29,309 nucleotides of DNA from Spirochaetaceae bacterium (GTDB taxonomy: Bacteria; Spirochaetota; Spirochaetia; DSM-27196; SKKC01). The translations under genes and the position numbers were made by a program. The stretch spans positions 1 to 29,309 of the forward strand of contig PUOG01000059.1 in NCBI GenBank assembly GCA_003552745.1, written 5' to 3'. Positions 16,747-24,541 of the stretch are shown here, piece by piece; position 1 is the stretch's first letter; each line of letters begins with the position of its first letter. Below the pieces are notes generated by a model that saw only the letters and a program-made list of their open reading frames with translations, ran no database searches and was not told the DNA's origin.

Positions 16747-18627
16747 CTACACCAGGTTCTCCATGATGTAATCGCGTCGTTGCGGCGTGTTCTTGCCCAT
16801 ATAGAACGTCAGTGTCTCTTTGATGTTCTTGATACTCTTCACCGACACACGCTCGAGCCGCATATCCGGACCGATGAAACGGCCGAACTCGCTCGGAGAA
16901 ATCTCTCCAAGTCCCTTGAAGCGGGTGACCTCCGGAGACGAAAGCTCCTTCACCGCCGCGTCCCGTTCTCGCGGATTGTAGCAGTAGCGAGTTTCCTTCT
17001 TGTTCCGTACCCGAAAGAGCGGTGTTTCGAGAATATAGATGTGGCCGGCGACGACGAGCTCCTCGAAATAGTTGAGGAAAAAGGTCAACAGTAGATTTCG
17101 AATATGGAATCCGTCGTGATCGGCGTCCGTTGCAATCACGACCTTCGCGTAACGCAGTCCATCTACTCCGTTTTCGATACCGAGAGCCATCATCATGTTG
17201 AAGAGCTCTTCATTCTTGTAGAGGTCGGCACGTTTTCGACCGAACACGTTCTGCGGTTTCCCACGCAGGCTGAAGATCGCCTGGGTATAGACATCGCGCG
17301 AGCTCACCATGCTACCCGATGCACTCTGCCCCTCGGTGATGAAGATTGTGGAGTCTTCACCCTTCGGCCCATCCTCCAGGTGATGCTTACAGTCTTTGAG
17401 ATTCGGAATCTTCAGGGCAATCTTGCGGGCGTTCTCCTTGGCGTCCTTCTTGACCGCCTGCAGTTCCTTTCGCAGCCGTTCGTTGGAGGCGATTTTGTCG
17501 CTGATCTTCGAAGATGCATTACGGTTTCGGTGGAGAAAGTCGACGACCGCCGATTTCGTTGCATTCACGATCCAGGAACGGATCTCGGTGTTGCCGAGCT
17601 TGTTCTTTGTCTGGCTCTCAAAAACCGGATTGGTCAGTTTCACGGCGATTGCGGCGGCTATCCCTTCGCGCACGTCGACACCTGAGTAGTTCTTCTTCGC
17701 GAACTCGTTCACGCCCTTGAGAATACCTTCCCGGAACGCGGAGAGGTGAGTCCCACCGTCGGAGGTGAACTGGCCGTTAACGAAACTGAAATAGGTCTCA
17801 CCGTAGTTGTCGGTGTGCGTGAAACTGAACTCGATATGATCGCCACGGTAGTGTGCCATCTCGTATAGCGCCTCGTCGCCGACCTCGGCGCCGAGCAGGT
17901 CATAAAGACCGTTTGAGCTCGTAAATCGCTGCGTACCGCCTTCAGGAGTCTTCAGGGTCAGGGTGAGCCCTGCGTTCAAGTACGCGTAGTTCCACAGGCG
18001 CTGCTCTATGTACTCGGTGTTGAACGCGTAGTCCCCGAAGATCTCCGGATCCGGTTCGAACTCCACGTACGTCCCATTGCGCTCTTTCGATGTTTTTCCT
18101 TTCTTCTGTTTCGTCAGAGCACCGCGGGAAAAACGTGCCTCGGAGTAGTCGCCGTCACGAACCGAGCGGACCAGGAAATCGGTCGAGAGTGCGTTGACCG
18201 CCTTGGTTCCTACTCCGTTTAATCCGACCGAGAACTGGAAGACCTCGTCATTGTACTTCGCGCCGGTGTTAATGACGCTGACACACTCGATGACCTTCCC
18301 GAGCGGAATGCCTCTTCCGTAGTCACGAACAGAAACACGACCGTCGCGTACGGACACCTCGACTCGCTGCCCGTGACCCATGATGTATTCATCGACTGCA
18401 TTGTCGATAGCTTCTTTGAGCAGGATGTATACGCCGTCGTCCGGGTTGGTACCGTCGCCAAGACGCCCGATATACATCCCGGTTCGCAGTCGTATGTGTT
18501 CGAGCGAGCTGAGGGTCTTGATCTTGCTCTCGTCATATGTCGAAGAGTTGCGTGTGACAGATTTCACGCTTCCGTTGCCGTTGCTCGTCTTCTTCTTCTT
18601 CTCGGGGTTCTTCGTTCTCGATGCCAT
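16747..18627 (-). CDS. parE: DNA topoisomerase IV subunit B
   Basis: ATPase subunit of topoisomerase IV. 626 residues. A Lys-rich, low-complexity N-terminal tail (about 1-30) precedes the GHKL domain: LRTGMYIGRLG, EAIDNAVDEY, DYGRGIP and GLNGVGTKAVNALS. The transducer follows, then TOPRIM with ITEGQSASGS (acidic Glu) and ATDADHDGFHIRNLLLTFF (metal-binding DxD), then FKGLGEIS and a C-terminal MGKNTPQRRDYIMENL characteristic of GyrB/ParE. GyrB is the alternative, but the short length and pairing with a short ParC favour ParE. It is divergent from clpS. No Shine-Dalgarno precedes the ATG at 18627. Confidence 0.94.
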   Translation of the reverse strand: MASRTKNPEKKKKTSNGNGSVKSVTRNSSTYDESKIKTLSSLEHIRLRTGMYIGRLGDGTNPDDGVYILLKEAIDNAVDEYIMGHGQRVEVSVRDGRVSVRDYGRGIPLGKVIECVSVINTGAKYNDEVFQFSVGLNGVGTKAVNALSTDFLVRSVRDGDYSEARFSRGALTKQKKGKTSKERNGTYVEFEPDPEIFGDYAFNTEYIEQRLWNYAYLNAGLTLTLKTPEGGTQRFTSSNGLYDLLGAEVGDEALYEMAHYRGDHIEFSFTHTDNYGETYFSFVNGQFTSDGGTHLSAFREGILKGVNEFAKKNYSGVDVREGIAAAIAVKLTNPVFESQTKNKLGNTEIRSWIVNATKSAVVDFLHRNRNASSKISDKIASNERLRKELQAVKKDAKENARKIALKIPNLKDCKHHLEDGPKGEDSTIFITEGQSASGSMVSSRDVYTQAIFSLRGKPQNVFGRKRADLYKNEELFNMMMALGIENGVDGLRYAKVVIATDADHDGFHIRNLLLTFFLNYFEELVVAGHIYILETPLFRVRNKKETRYCYNPRERDAAVKELSSPEVTRFKGLGEISPSEFGRFIGPDMRLERVSVKSIKNIKETLTFYMGKNTPQRRDYIMENLV

Positions 18628-18632
18628 CTGCG

Positions 18633-18661
18633 TCCATAGAGTATCAAGAGTTGCAGGTCAA
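18633..18661 (-). promoter_or_regulatory. Candidate parE promoter, possibly leaderless
   Basis: Minus strand: TTGACC (18661-18656, five of six to the -35 consensus), 17-nt spacer, TATGGA (18638-18633, weak -10). The -10 box ends 5 nt before the ATG, so transcription would begin at or very near the start codon. Pattern match only. Confidence 0.3.
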
Positions 18662-18740
18662 TACAAACACTTCTCACCACGACTCGACGGTTCGACACCT
18701 ACCGCGCTATTTTTTGTTACAACCCGACCCCATATCGCCG

Positions 18741-19079
18741 ATGGAGGATGCGCCCGTGGGAAGTGTAGAGCGCCCCGGTGACGGTGGTACCGACCTCGTA
18801 ACCCGCAAGAAACCGAAGGTTAAGAAGCCGGACATGTATCGGGTTATCCTGCTCAACGACGATTTCACTCCCCGCGAGTTCGTTGTAGAAGTCCTTGTAA
18901 AGGTCTTTCGGAAATCATCGGCCGAAGCCTACAAAATCATGATCCGCGCTCACCGTGGCGGTCACAGCACCGTGAGCGTCTACACGTACGACATTGCGGT
19001 TACCAAGGTAAATCAGGCTCACAAGATGGCAAAGGAGGCAGACTATCCCCTCCAGTTCGCGGTAGAACCGGACAAGTAG
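18741..19079 (+). CDS. clpS: ClpS, ATP-dependent Clp protease adaptor
   Basis: Adaptor that delivers N-degron substrates to ClpA/ClpC. 112 residues from the ATG at 18741; the frame is open upstream to 18621, but that part has no ClpS character and overlaps the parE start, so it is not used. A basic, flexible N-terminus (about 1-30) precedes the folded core YRVILLNDDFTPREFVVEVL (32-51), in which the Asn-Asp-Asp forms part of the N-end pocket, and IRAHRGGHSTVSVYTYDIA (72-90), whose first His matches the conserved pocket histidine. Normal size for the family. The partner unfoldase is most likely the ClpC encoded convergently at 20327-22858. Confidence 0.95.
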   Translation: MEDAPVGSVERPGDGGTDLVTRKKPKVKKPDMYRVILLNDDFTPREFVVEVLVKVFRKSSAEAYKIMIRAHRGGHSTVSVYTYDIAVTKVNQAHKMAKEADYPLQFAVEPDK

Positions 19080-19157
19080 AGAAGAGAACGCCCCCGGAAA
19101 GACACGAAACGCTTGAGGCTATTCGATATACGCTCGACAATAGAAGTGGACGCGGTT

Positions 19158-19163
19158 AAGGAG
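19158..19163 (+). promoter_or_regulatory. Ribosome binding site deciding the lipoprotein start
   Basis: AAGGAG lies 6 nt before the GTG at 19170. It supports that start over the TTG at 19113 and the ATG at 19206. Confidence 0.7.
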
Positions 19164-19169
19164 TCTCCT

Positions 19170-20219
19170 GTGCGCGATTTCGCTCGGAAATCCGGTAGAG
19201 TTATCATGCTCACCTTGCTCGTTCTCGTCATTTCACTCTCAGGCTGTGCAACCCGCGGGGTGGTACTCGATTACGAGGATGCACTCACCGAGTCTGAGCG
19301 TGAACGAGAGGAGCTTCTCGCCGAGGTTTCGCGGCTCGAAGACGAACTGGCCGTTATGGAAGAGCTCGAATCGGATCTCGACGAGCTGCGCACACTTTCC
19401 GACCAGCTTGCTGAGAGTATCGACGATCTCGGCCTTCGCGTTCGGCCCGCACTCGCGGCGCTCGACCGATTGGCTTCCGCGGTACGCGATCGCCGTCCGG
19501 AGCATATGAGTCCGCGACCTGCCGCACCAACAGCGTTGTATGATGAACCGCCTCGACCGGCGGAGCCGCGAACTCCGCTGCGTCACCTCGGTTCGCCACC
19601 GGGACCGGCCACGGAGGCACCTGTCCCGCCGCCCGGAGTCTCGCCCCTCCGGGAGGTTTCGGCACGCGGCGGACACCACGAACCGCGGCCTGCTCCACCG
19701 TACCGCCGAACCGATCGCACTCTCCCGCCGAGGCCTGCCGAATCTCACGACCTCTCACCCGATCGCCGCGTCATTTCGGAATCAATCGACGGAGGATTCC
19801 GGATATACGATCACCGACGCAATCCGTGGAGCGGCGATATACTCTATCCGTATATCGAGACGGAAACCGGGAATGATGGCGAACACACGCTCGTCGTCGC
19901 CGTTGACGTACATCGATCGACCGACCTGCCGGCGTTCGACATGCGTGTCCTTCAGCTTGCTATTGATGATTCGGTACGGCGTTTTATGATCGACGACGAC
20001 GCGGTTCAGCGTGTGGAAAACAGTTCGCATCGTCGTGAGATAGCTCGAATCCCGGCTACCAACTCCGTCCTGGCGGTCCTCGAATCGATTCTTCGAGGCG
20101 AACACGTCACGGTGACGATCGAAGGTTCGTTCGAGCGAAAGGAGGTTCGCATAGCCGCCTCCGAACGGCGGGCGCTGGAGGCTATACTCGAATTGTACCA
20201 AACCGGCGTGACGCCGTAG
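19170..20219 (+). CDS. Coiled-coil, proline-rich lipoprotein of unknown function
   Basis: Not recognised as a named family. From the GTG at 19170 the product is 349 residues. The N-terminus MRDFARKSGRV followed by a hydrophobic run and LSGC gives a clear lipobox, with Cys26 as the acylated residue, so the protein is membrane-attached in the cell envelope. Residues about 34-95 are a Glu/Leu-rich coiled coil (ESEREREELLAEVSRLEDEL), then a Pro/Arg-rich linker (about 110-205), then a folded C-terminal domain (about 215-349) of alternating strands and helices. It lies 90 bp after clpS, perhaps in the same transcript. The rod-linker-domain layout suggests a structural or tethering role, which is inference. 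Confidence 0.75.
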   Translation: MRDFARKSGRVIMLTLLVLVISLSGCATRGVVLDYEDALTESEREREELLAEVSRLEDELAVMEELESDLDELRTLSDQLAESIDDLGLRVRPALAALDRLASAVRDRRPEHMSPRPAAPTALYDEPPRPAEPRTPLRHLGSPPGPATEAPVPPPGVSPLREVSARGGHHEPRPAPPYRRTDRTLPPRPAESHDLSPDRRVISESIDGGFRIYDHRRNPWSGDILYPYIETETGNDGEHTLVVAVDVHRSTDLPAFDMRVLQLAIDDSVRRFMIDDDAVQRVENSSHRREIARIPATNSVLAVLESILRGEHVTVTIEGSFERKEVRIAASERRALEAILELYQTGVTP

Positions 20220-20272
20220 TTGGGGCCGGGCCGTGGTCGGAGCCACGCCGTAACCACGCCGACGCAAGCCCC

Positions 20273-20301
20273 GCACGGCGGTACCGTCCTACCCGCCGTG
20301 C
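20273..20301. terminator. Hairpin between the convergent lipoprotein and clpC genes
   Basis: A perfect 9-bp GC-rich inverted repeat (20273-20281 and 20293-20301) with an 11-nt loop, whose inner bases can extend the stem by 2 bp past one bulge. It sits in the 107-bp gap between converging genes and could act for both, but no T-run follows on either strand, so intrinsic termination is uncertain. Confidence 0.35.
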
Positions 20302-20326
20302 ATGAGAGCGGCTATAATCCGCGCGA

Positions 20327-22858
20327 TCAGTTCGAGCTTGCGCTGCTGCCGCTCGCGGCGAGCTCACGCACCTGCTGCTTCTTCTGTCCCTGTTTGAAGG
20401 CGACCTTGCCGTTTCGCATATGAACGATAACCTGATCGCCCGCAGCGAAGCGCCCTTTGAGCATTTCCATCGACAGCGGGTCTTCGATCTCGCGCTGGAT
20501 CGTCCGGCGCAACGGTCTCGCTCCGTACTTAATCTCGAAACCGGTGTCGATTATGAATTCCTTGGCACTCTTCTTGACCTCGAGCTTGATCTCCTTTTCG
20601 ACCAGACGCTGCTGGACCTCCGCGAGCTCGATATCGAGAATCTCCCGGATTTGCTCACGGCTCAGACTGTGGAAGACCACCGTCTCATCTACCCGGTTGA
20701 TGAACTCGGGACGGAAGAACTTCTTCAGCTCGTTCATCGCTGAGGCTCGGATCTCCCTATACTCGAACACACTCTCGTCGGACTGCTGAAATCCGACCTG
20801 GCTGTCACGAGTGATTTCGCGGGCTCCGGCATTACTGGTCATGATCAGGATCGTATTGCGGAAGCTGACCTTGTGCCCGAGATTGTCCTGAAGTTCGCCC
20901 TCTTCGAGGACTTGCAGCAGAATATTGAATACGTCCGGGTGCGCCTTCTCGATCTCGTCGAGTAGGATCACGCTGTACGGCTTGCGCCGTATTCGCTCTG
21001 TGAGGATACCACCCTCTTCATAACCGACATAGCCCGGAGGAGCACCTACCAGCCGCGACACGTTGTGCTTCTCCATGAAATCGCTCATGTCGATGCGCAC
21101 GAGGGCGTCGTCGCTTCCGAACATGAACTCCGCCAGCGTCTTCGCGAGCAGTGTCTTTCCCACGCCGGTCGGGCCGAGAAACACGAAGCTTCCCATCGGC
21201 CGACTGGGGCTCGAAAGGCCGGTCCTGCTGCGCCGGATCGCACTCGCAATGACGCTGATCGCGTCATCCTGACCGATTACCCGTTTGTGCAGCTCCTGCT
21301 CGACGTGCAGCAGCTTCTCCTGCTCGCTCTGGGCGATTCGGGCGAGTGGTATACCGGTGATATCCGAGATTACGTACTGGATATCCTCGCTATCGACCAC
21401 GTTCTGTTCGGTCTTCAACGTGACCTTCCACTCATTCCTCATCTGCTCGACCCGTGCTTTCAGCTCTCGAACCTGGTCACGAACCGCGGCGGCGCGCTCG
21501 TAGTTCTGACTGTTCACGAGATTCAGCTTCTCCTGCGTCAGCCGGTCGATTTCTTTCTCGAGATCCGCGAGCTCGGTCGGTCTAACGCTGTTATGGATGC
21601 GCTTTCGACTTCCCGCTTCGTCCATAAGGTCGATCGCCTTATCAGGAAGATAGCGATCTGTAATATACCGCCGACTGAGCATGGCGCTGACTTCGAGCGC
21701 TCCGGGGGTATAACTGACGTTGTGGTGCTCCTCGTACTGCGCCTTGATGCCCTGCAGAATCTGTATGGTCTCTTCGACACTCGGCTCGTCGACGAAGATC
21801 GTCTGGAACCGCCGCTCGAGAGCTGCGTCCTTTTCGACGTACTTCTTGTACTCGTTCAGAGTCGTGGCGCCGATGCACTGGATTTCGCCCCGCGAGAGCG
21901 CCGGCTTCAGCATGTTCGAGGCATCAATCGCGCCTTCGGCTCCGCCGGCCCCGATGATTGTATGAAGCTCATCGATAAACAGGATGACGTTGCCGGCGTT
22001 CACGATCTCCTTCATGACGCGCTTGAGACGCTCCTCGAACTCACCGCGGTACTTCGTGCCGGCGATCAACGATGCGAGATCGAGTGTAAGCACCCGCTTA
22101 TTCAGCAACACCTCTGGGGCACCAGCCTCGACAATCCGTGTGGCCAGCCCCTCCACTATCGCTGTCTTCCCGACACCCGGTTCGCCGATGAGAACGGGAT
22201 TGTTCTTCGAGCGACGAGCGAGTATCTGGACAACCCGTTCAATCTCTCGATCGCGACCTACGACCGGATCGAGCTTCCCGTCGGTAGCATACTGAGTAAG
22301 ATCGCGAGCAAACTCGTCCAGTGTCGGCGTCGTTTTCTTCTGGTTGGATGATGTGCTCGCCTTGCGCTTCTGTGCCGAGGACGACGAGCGCGTCGCTCCA
22401 GCGGCCGATCCGGATGGAGAGGTGCCCGACAATTCGGCCACCACTTCACGCAGCATATCGATGTTGACGCTATACGATTCGAGAATACGCGCGGTTTCAC
22501 CGCCGTCTTCGCGCCCACAGGCGAGGAGAAGATGCTCGGTTCCGATGTATTCGTGCCCGAGAAGACGAGCTTCCTCGGCCGAATCCTCCAACACCTTCTT
22601 ACCTCGAGGTGACGGCGGGACATCGCCGAGGATGAACCCACTCTTCTTACGAGGGATTGATTTCTCCAACTCGATCTGCATTTTCGCCGGATCGATCATG
22701 CACTTCTGAAGAGCCTGAAAACCTAGTCCGCCACCCTCCTTGAGAAGAGCGAGAACGATGTGCTCCGGAAGAAGCTGATCGGAATGGAAGCGCTTCGCCT
22801 CATCCTGCGCAAGTATAGTCAGCACCTTCTGTGCTCTTTGTGTCAGTCCCTTGAACAT
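20327..22858 (-). CDS. clpC: ClpC-type AAA+ unfoldase
   Basis: Hexameric Hsp100 chaperone that unfolds substrates for ClpP. 843 residues, normal for ClpC. Domains: two Clp_N repeats (1-145); a Ser/Lys-rich linker (about 148-178); AAA1 with GEPGVGKTA and LFIDELHTIIGAGG; a middle domain with a UVR-like NSQNYERAAAVRDQVREL that marks ClpC rather than ClpA; AAA2 with GPTGVGKT, VILLDEIEKAHPDVF and FINRVDE. A VGF tripeptide in DSQVGFQ matches the ClpP-docking loop, so it should work with ClpP, which is not in this window. GGGAGG lies 11 nt before the ATG. Third gene of mcsA-mcsB-clpC, 34 bp after mcsB. No ctsR repressor gene is present. Confidence 0.96.
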   Translation of the reverse strand: MFKGLTQRAQKVLTILAQDEAKRFHSDQLLPEHIVLALLKEGGGLGFQALQKCMIDPAKMQIELEKSIPRKKSGFILGDVPPSPRGKKVLEDSAEEARLLGHEYIGTEHLLLACGREDGGETARILESYSVNIDMLREVVAELSGTSPSGSAAGATRSSSSAQKRKASTSSNQKKTTPTLDEFARDLTQYATDGKLDPVVGRDREIERVVQILARRSKNNPVLIGEPGVGKTAIVEGLATRIVEAGAPEVLLNKRVLTLDLASLIAGTKYRGEFEERLKRVMKEIVNAGNVILFIDELHTIIGAGGAEGAIDASNMLKPALSRGEIQCIGATTLNEYKKYVEKDAALERRFQTIFVDEPSVEETIQILQGIKAQYEEHHNVSYTPGALEVSAMLSRRYITDRYLPDKAIDLMDEAGSRKRIHNSVRPTELADLEKEIDRLTQEKLNLVNSQNYERAAAVRDQVRELKARVEQMRNEWKVTLKTEQNVVDSEDIQYVISDITGIPLARIAQSEQEKLLHVEQELHKRVIGQDDAISVIASAIRRSRTGLSSPSRPMGSFVFLGPTGVGKTLLAKTLAEFMFGSDDALVRIDMSDFMEKHNVSRLVGAPPGYVGYEEGGILTERIRRKPYSVILLDEIEKAHPDVFNILLQVLEEGELQDNLGHKVSFRNTILIMTSNAGAREITRDSQVGFQQSDESVFEYREIRASAMNELKKFFRPEFINRVDETVVFHSLSREQIREILDIELAEVQQRLVEKEIKLEVKKSAKEFIIDTGFEIKYGARPLRRTIQREIEDPLSMEMLKGRFAAGDQVIVHMRNGKVAFKQGQKKQQVRELAASGSSASSN

Positions 22859-22892
22859 AGGGTTCGTTTCCTCCCAGCGAATCCGTTCATTA

Positions 22893-23963
22893 CTACCGGT
22901 CGCGTTGCTTCAATCTCCCGCCAAGGATCTGCCGCACGAAATCGGCGCGCTCAGCGTCCACGTCGATATCCATCTCGTCCCCCGCCACACGTTCCAATAT
23001 ATGGCATTTCTGAACCTGGAACAATAAAGCCGTTACCTTCGGCAGCGTTACATCCTCAATGATACCCGACGATACCCCGAATCGGATGTTGAGCAGGCCT
23101 GTCAGGGCCTCTTCCGCACTCAGAACCTCCGCTTCGGTGAGCATTTCCCATGCGCGGCGAAACATCTCTCGGGTACGCGCGGTGCGAGCCTGGAGCACCT
23201 GGGTCCGCGCCGCTCTCTCCAAGAGTAATAACTCTCCGACTGCTCCTTCAAGCTCTCGTATCAACGCTTCCTCGCTTTTTCCGAGAGATTCCTTATTGGA
23301 GATCTGATAAACGTGCCCGAGACTCTCGGTGCGACTCGAGAGAAAACCCTTCACGCGAAAATGGTCAAACAGCAGCTCACCGAAAACGCGCTGAGTTGCC
23401 TCCATCGCGGCGAGGCCGGGTAAGTGCACAAGTACGCTCCCCCGTAAACCGGTTCCACAGTTGTCGACCTCGGCTGTGAGATATCCGAACTCCATGTTCA
23501 CTGCGAATCGCAGTTCGCTCTCCAGCTCGGCTTCGACGCTCTTCGCATCGGCAAATGAGGATTGCAGATCGAATCCGCTCCGCAGACCCGTCAGATGGAA
23601 GTGGTCGCGCACGTTCACGCTCAGTAGAGCCCGTTCGTCGGCACGAGCAATCAACAGAAACGGGCGAGCGAGAGCATCGGTAGTAGCGAGTAGATTGCGT
23701 TCACGTAGGAGCTGTCGGTGCTGTGCCGATAGTATGTCCATGTCAAAGGTACACCAAGCCGGCGATCGAAAGTGCTTTTCGAACACCGGAGTAACGATGC
23801 TCTCGAACTCAGCCTGTTCTTCATCGCTCATCTTGGCGGGAAACGGCGAATCGGCGAGATTTCTTGCCAGACGGACGCGAGAAGAAAGTACGACGTCGTG
23901 TTCAGGCCCCGATCTGCTGAACCATCCCCCTTCCCCTTCGAATACGGGAAGCGGAATGCTCAT
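22893..23963 (-). CDS. mcsB: McsB-like guanido kinase homologue, probably catalytically inactive
   Basis: Homologue of the protein-arginine kinase McsB, which tags proteins for ClpCP. 356 residues, normal length. Conserved family features: LSSRVRLARN (26-35, ATP-phosphate arginines), GYLTA (160-164), GTGLRGSVLVHLP (170-182), VYQISNKESLGKSEE (218-232). Compared from memory with Bacillus McsB, the catalytic segment TSCPTNVGTGLR is TAEVDNCGTGLR, so the cysteine position holds Glu165, and the Glu pair of NEEDH is Val118-Arg119. The second acidic residue (Glu213) is kept. The gene overlaps mcsA by 4 bp (ATGA) and precedes clpC by 34 bp. An adaptor or regulator role for ClpC, rather than kinase activity, is inferred. 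Confidence 0.9.
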   Translation of the reverse strand: MSIPLPVFEGEGGWFSRSGPEHDVVLSSRVRLARNLADSPFPAKMSDEEQAEFESIVTPVFEKHFRSPAWCTFDMDILSAQHRQLLRERNLLATTDALARPFLLIARADERALLSVNVRDHFHLTGLRSGFDLQSSFADAKSVEAELESELRFAVNMEFGYLTAEVDNCGTGLRGSVLVHLPGLAAMEATQRVFGELLFDHFRVKGFLSSRTESLGHVYQISNKESLGKSEEALIRELEGAVGELLLLERAARTQVLQARTARTREMFRRAWEMLTEAEVLSAEEALTGLLNIRFGVSSGIIEDVTLPKVTALLFQVQKCHILERVAGDEMDIDVDAERADFVRQILGGRLKQRDR

Positions 23964-24469
23964 ATCTCTGCTTCGCTGGCGGTTTGATCCATGCGAGCGA
24001 GCCGATCGCGAATACGGGCAGCGTGCTCGAAGTTTTCTTCGGCCAAAGCCGATTTCAGTTCACTCTTGAGGTTCTCACGATCTACGATCAGCGTGCGGAA
24101 TGTCTGCAGTGAACGCGGAAGCCGTCCTTGATGCTGGGTAAGCTTCCCGGAACGACCGATCAGCCGAGCGACACTCAACGCGAACGTCGAGTAACACTCG
24201 GGGCATCCCAGCTGTCTCGACCGGCGCACATCCGCGCTCGTCGTGCCACAGCGGACGCACTCTTCGGCTTCCCGACTACGCCGGTCAACTGATCGACCGG
24301 AAAGGAGTGTGGAATACAACTCGTTGATATCGGGTTCTCGACGCGGTTCCGGGTGAATCCCACGCTCACGGGAACATACCTCACAGAGGTGCACTACGTG
24401 ATTCTTGCCGCCGGCGGTATGCCGGATTTCGATCACGCCCTCACTCACGCCGCAACCCATACAAACCAT
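23960..24469 (-). CDS. mcsA: McsA-like zinc-finger protein with UVR motif
   Basis: Partner and activator of McsB in Firmicutes. 169 residues, close to the family length. Two zinc-binding modules are visible: CMGC with CEVC (residues 3-32), and CVRC with CPEC (about 71-96), giving eight cysteines in four CxxC pairs. The C-terminus (about 132-160) is a UVR motif, LKSELKSALAEENFEHAARI, the same kind of motif found in the ClpC middle domain and in UvrB/UvrC, likely for binding ClpC or McsB. The gene is translationally coupled to mcsB by a 4-bp overlap. Start is the ATG at 24469; a second in-frame ATG is three codons later. Confidence 0.92.
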   Translation of the reverse strand: MVCMGCGVSEGVIEIRHTAGGKNHVVHLCEVCSRERGIHPEPRREPDINELYSTLLSGRSVDRRSREAEECVRCGTTSADVRRSRQLGCPECYSTFALSVARLIGRSGKLTQHQGRLPRSLQTFRTLIVDRENLKSELKSALAEENFEHAARIRDRLARMDQTASEAEI

Positions 24470-24476
24470 GAGCTCA

Positions 24477-24505
24477 AAGATACCAGACCGACCGGACTTT
24501 TTCAG
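24477..24505 (-). promoter_or_regulatory. Candidate promoter of the mcsA-mcsB-clpC operon
   Basis: Minus strand: CTGAAA (24505-24500), 17-nt spacer, TATCTT (24482-24477), four of six matches in each box. The -10 box ends 7 nt before the mcsA ATG, so a transcript would be nearly leaderless. No CtsR-type direct repeat is seen in the 72-bp gap. Confidence 0.3.
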
Positions 24506-24541
24506 CCTCTGCCCGGTAGTTGCAGGAGAAATCGATCTCGC

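Noticed and set aside
15705..16766. Plus-strand open frame of 353 codons
   Set aside because: Antisense shadow of parC, which has its catalytic tyrosine and full domain order on the minus strand.
18710..18716. T-run between parE and clpS as a terminator
   Set aside because: No adjoining stem was found and it lies in a divergent promoter region where termination is not expected.
18621..18740. N-terminal extension of ClpS
   Set aside because: It would overlap the parE start and includes the intergenic region; ClpS length is normal from 18741.
21065..22351. Long plus-strand open frame (428 codons) opposite clpC
   Set aside because: The minus strand encodes a complete, motif-rich ClpC here; the opposite frame has no recognisable domain and is a shadow of high-GC codon use.
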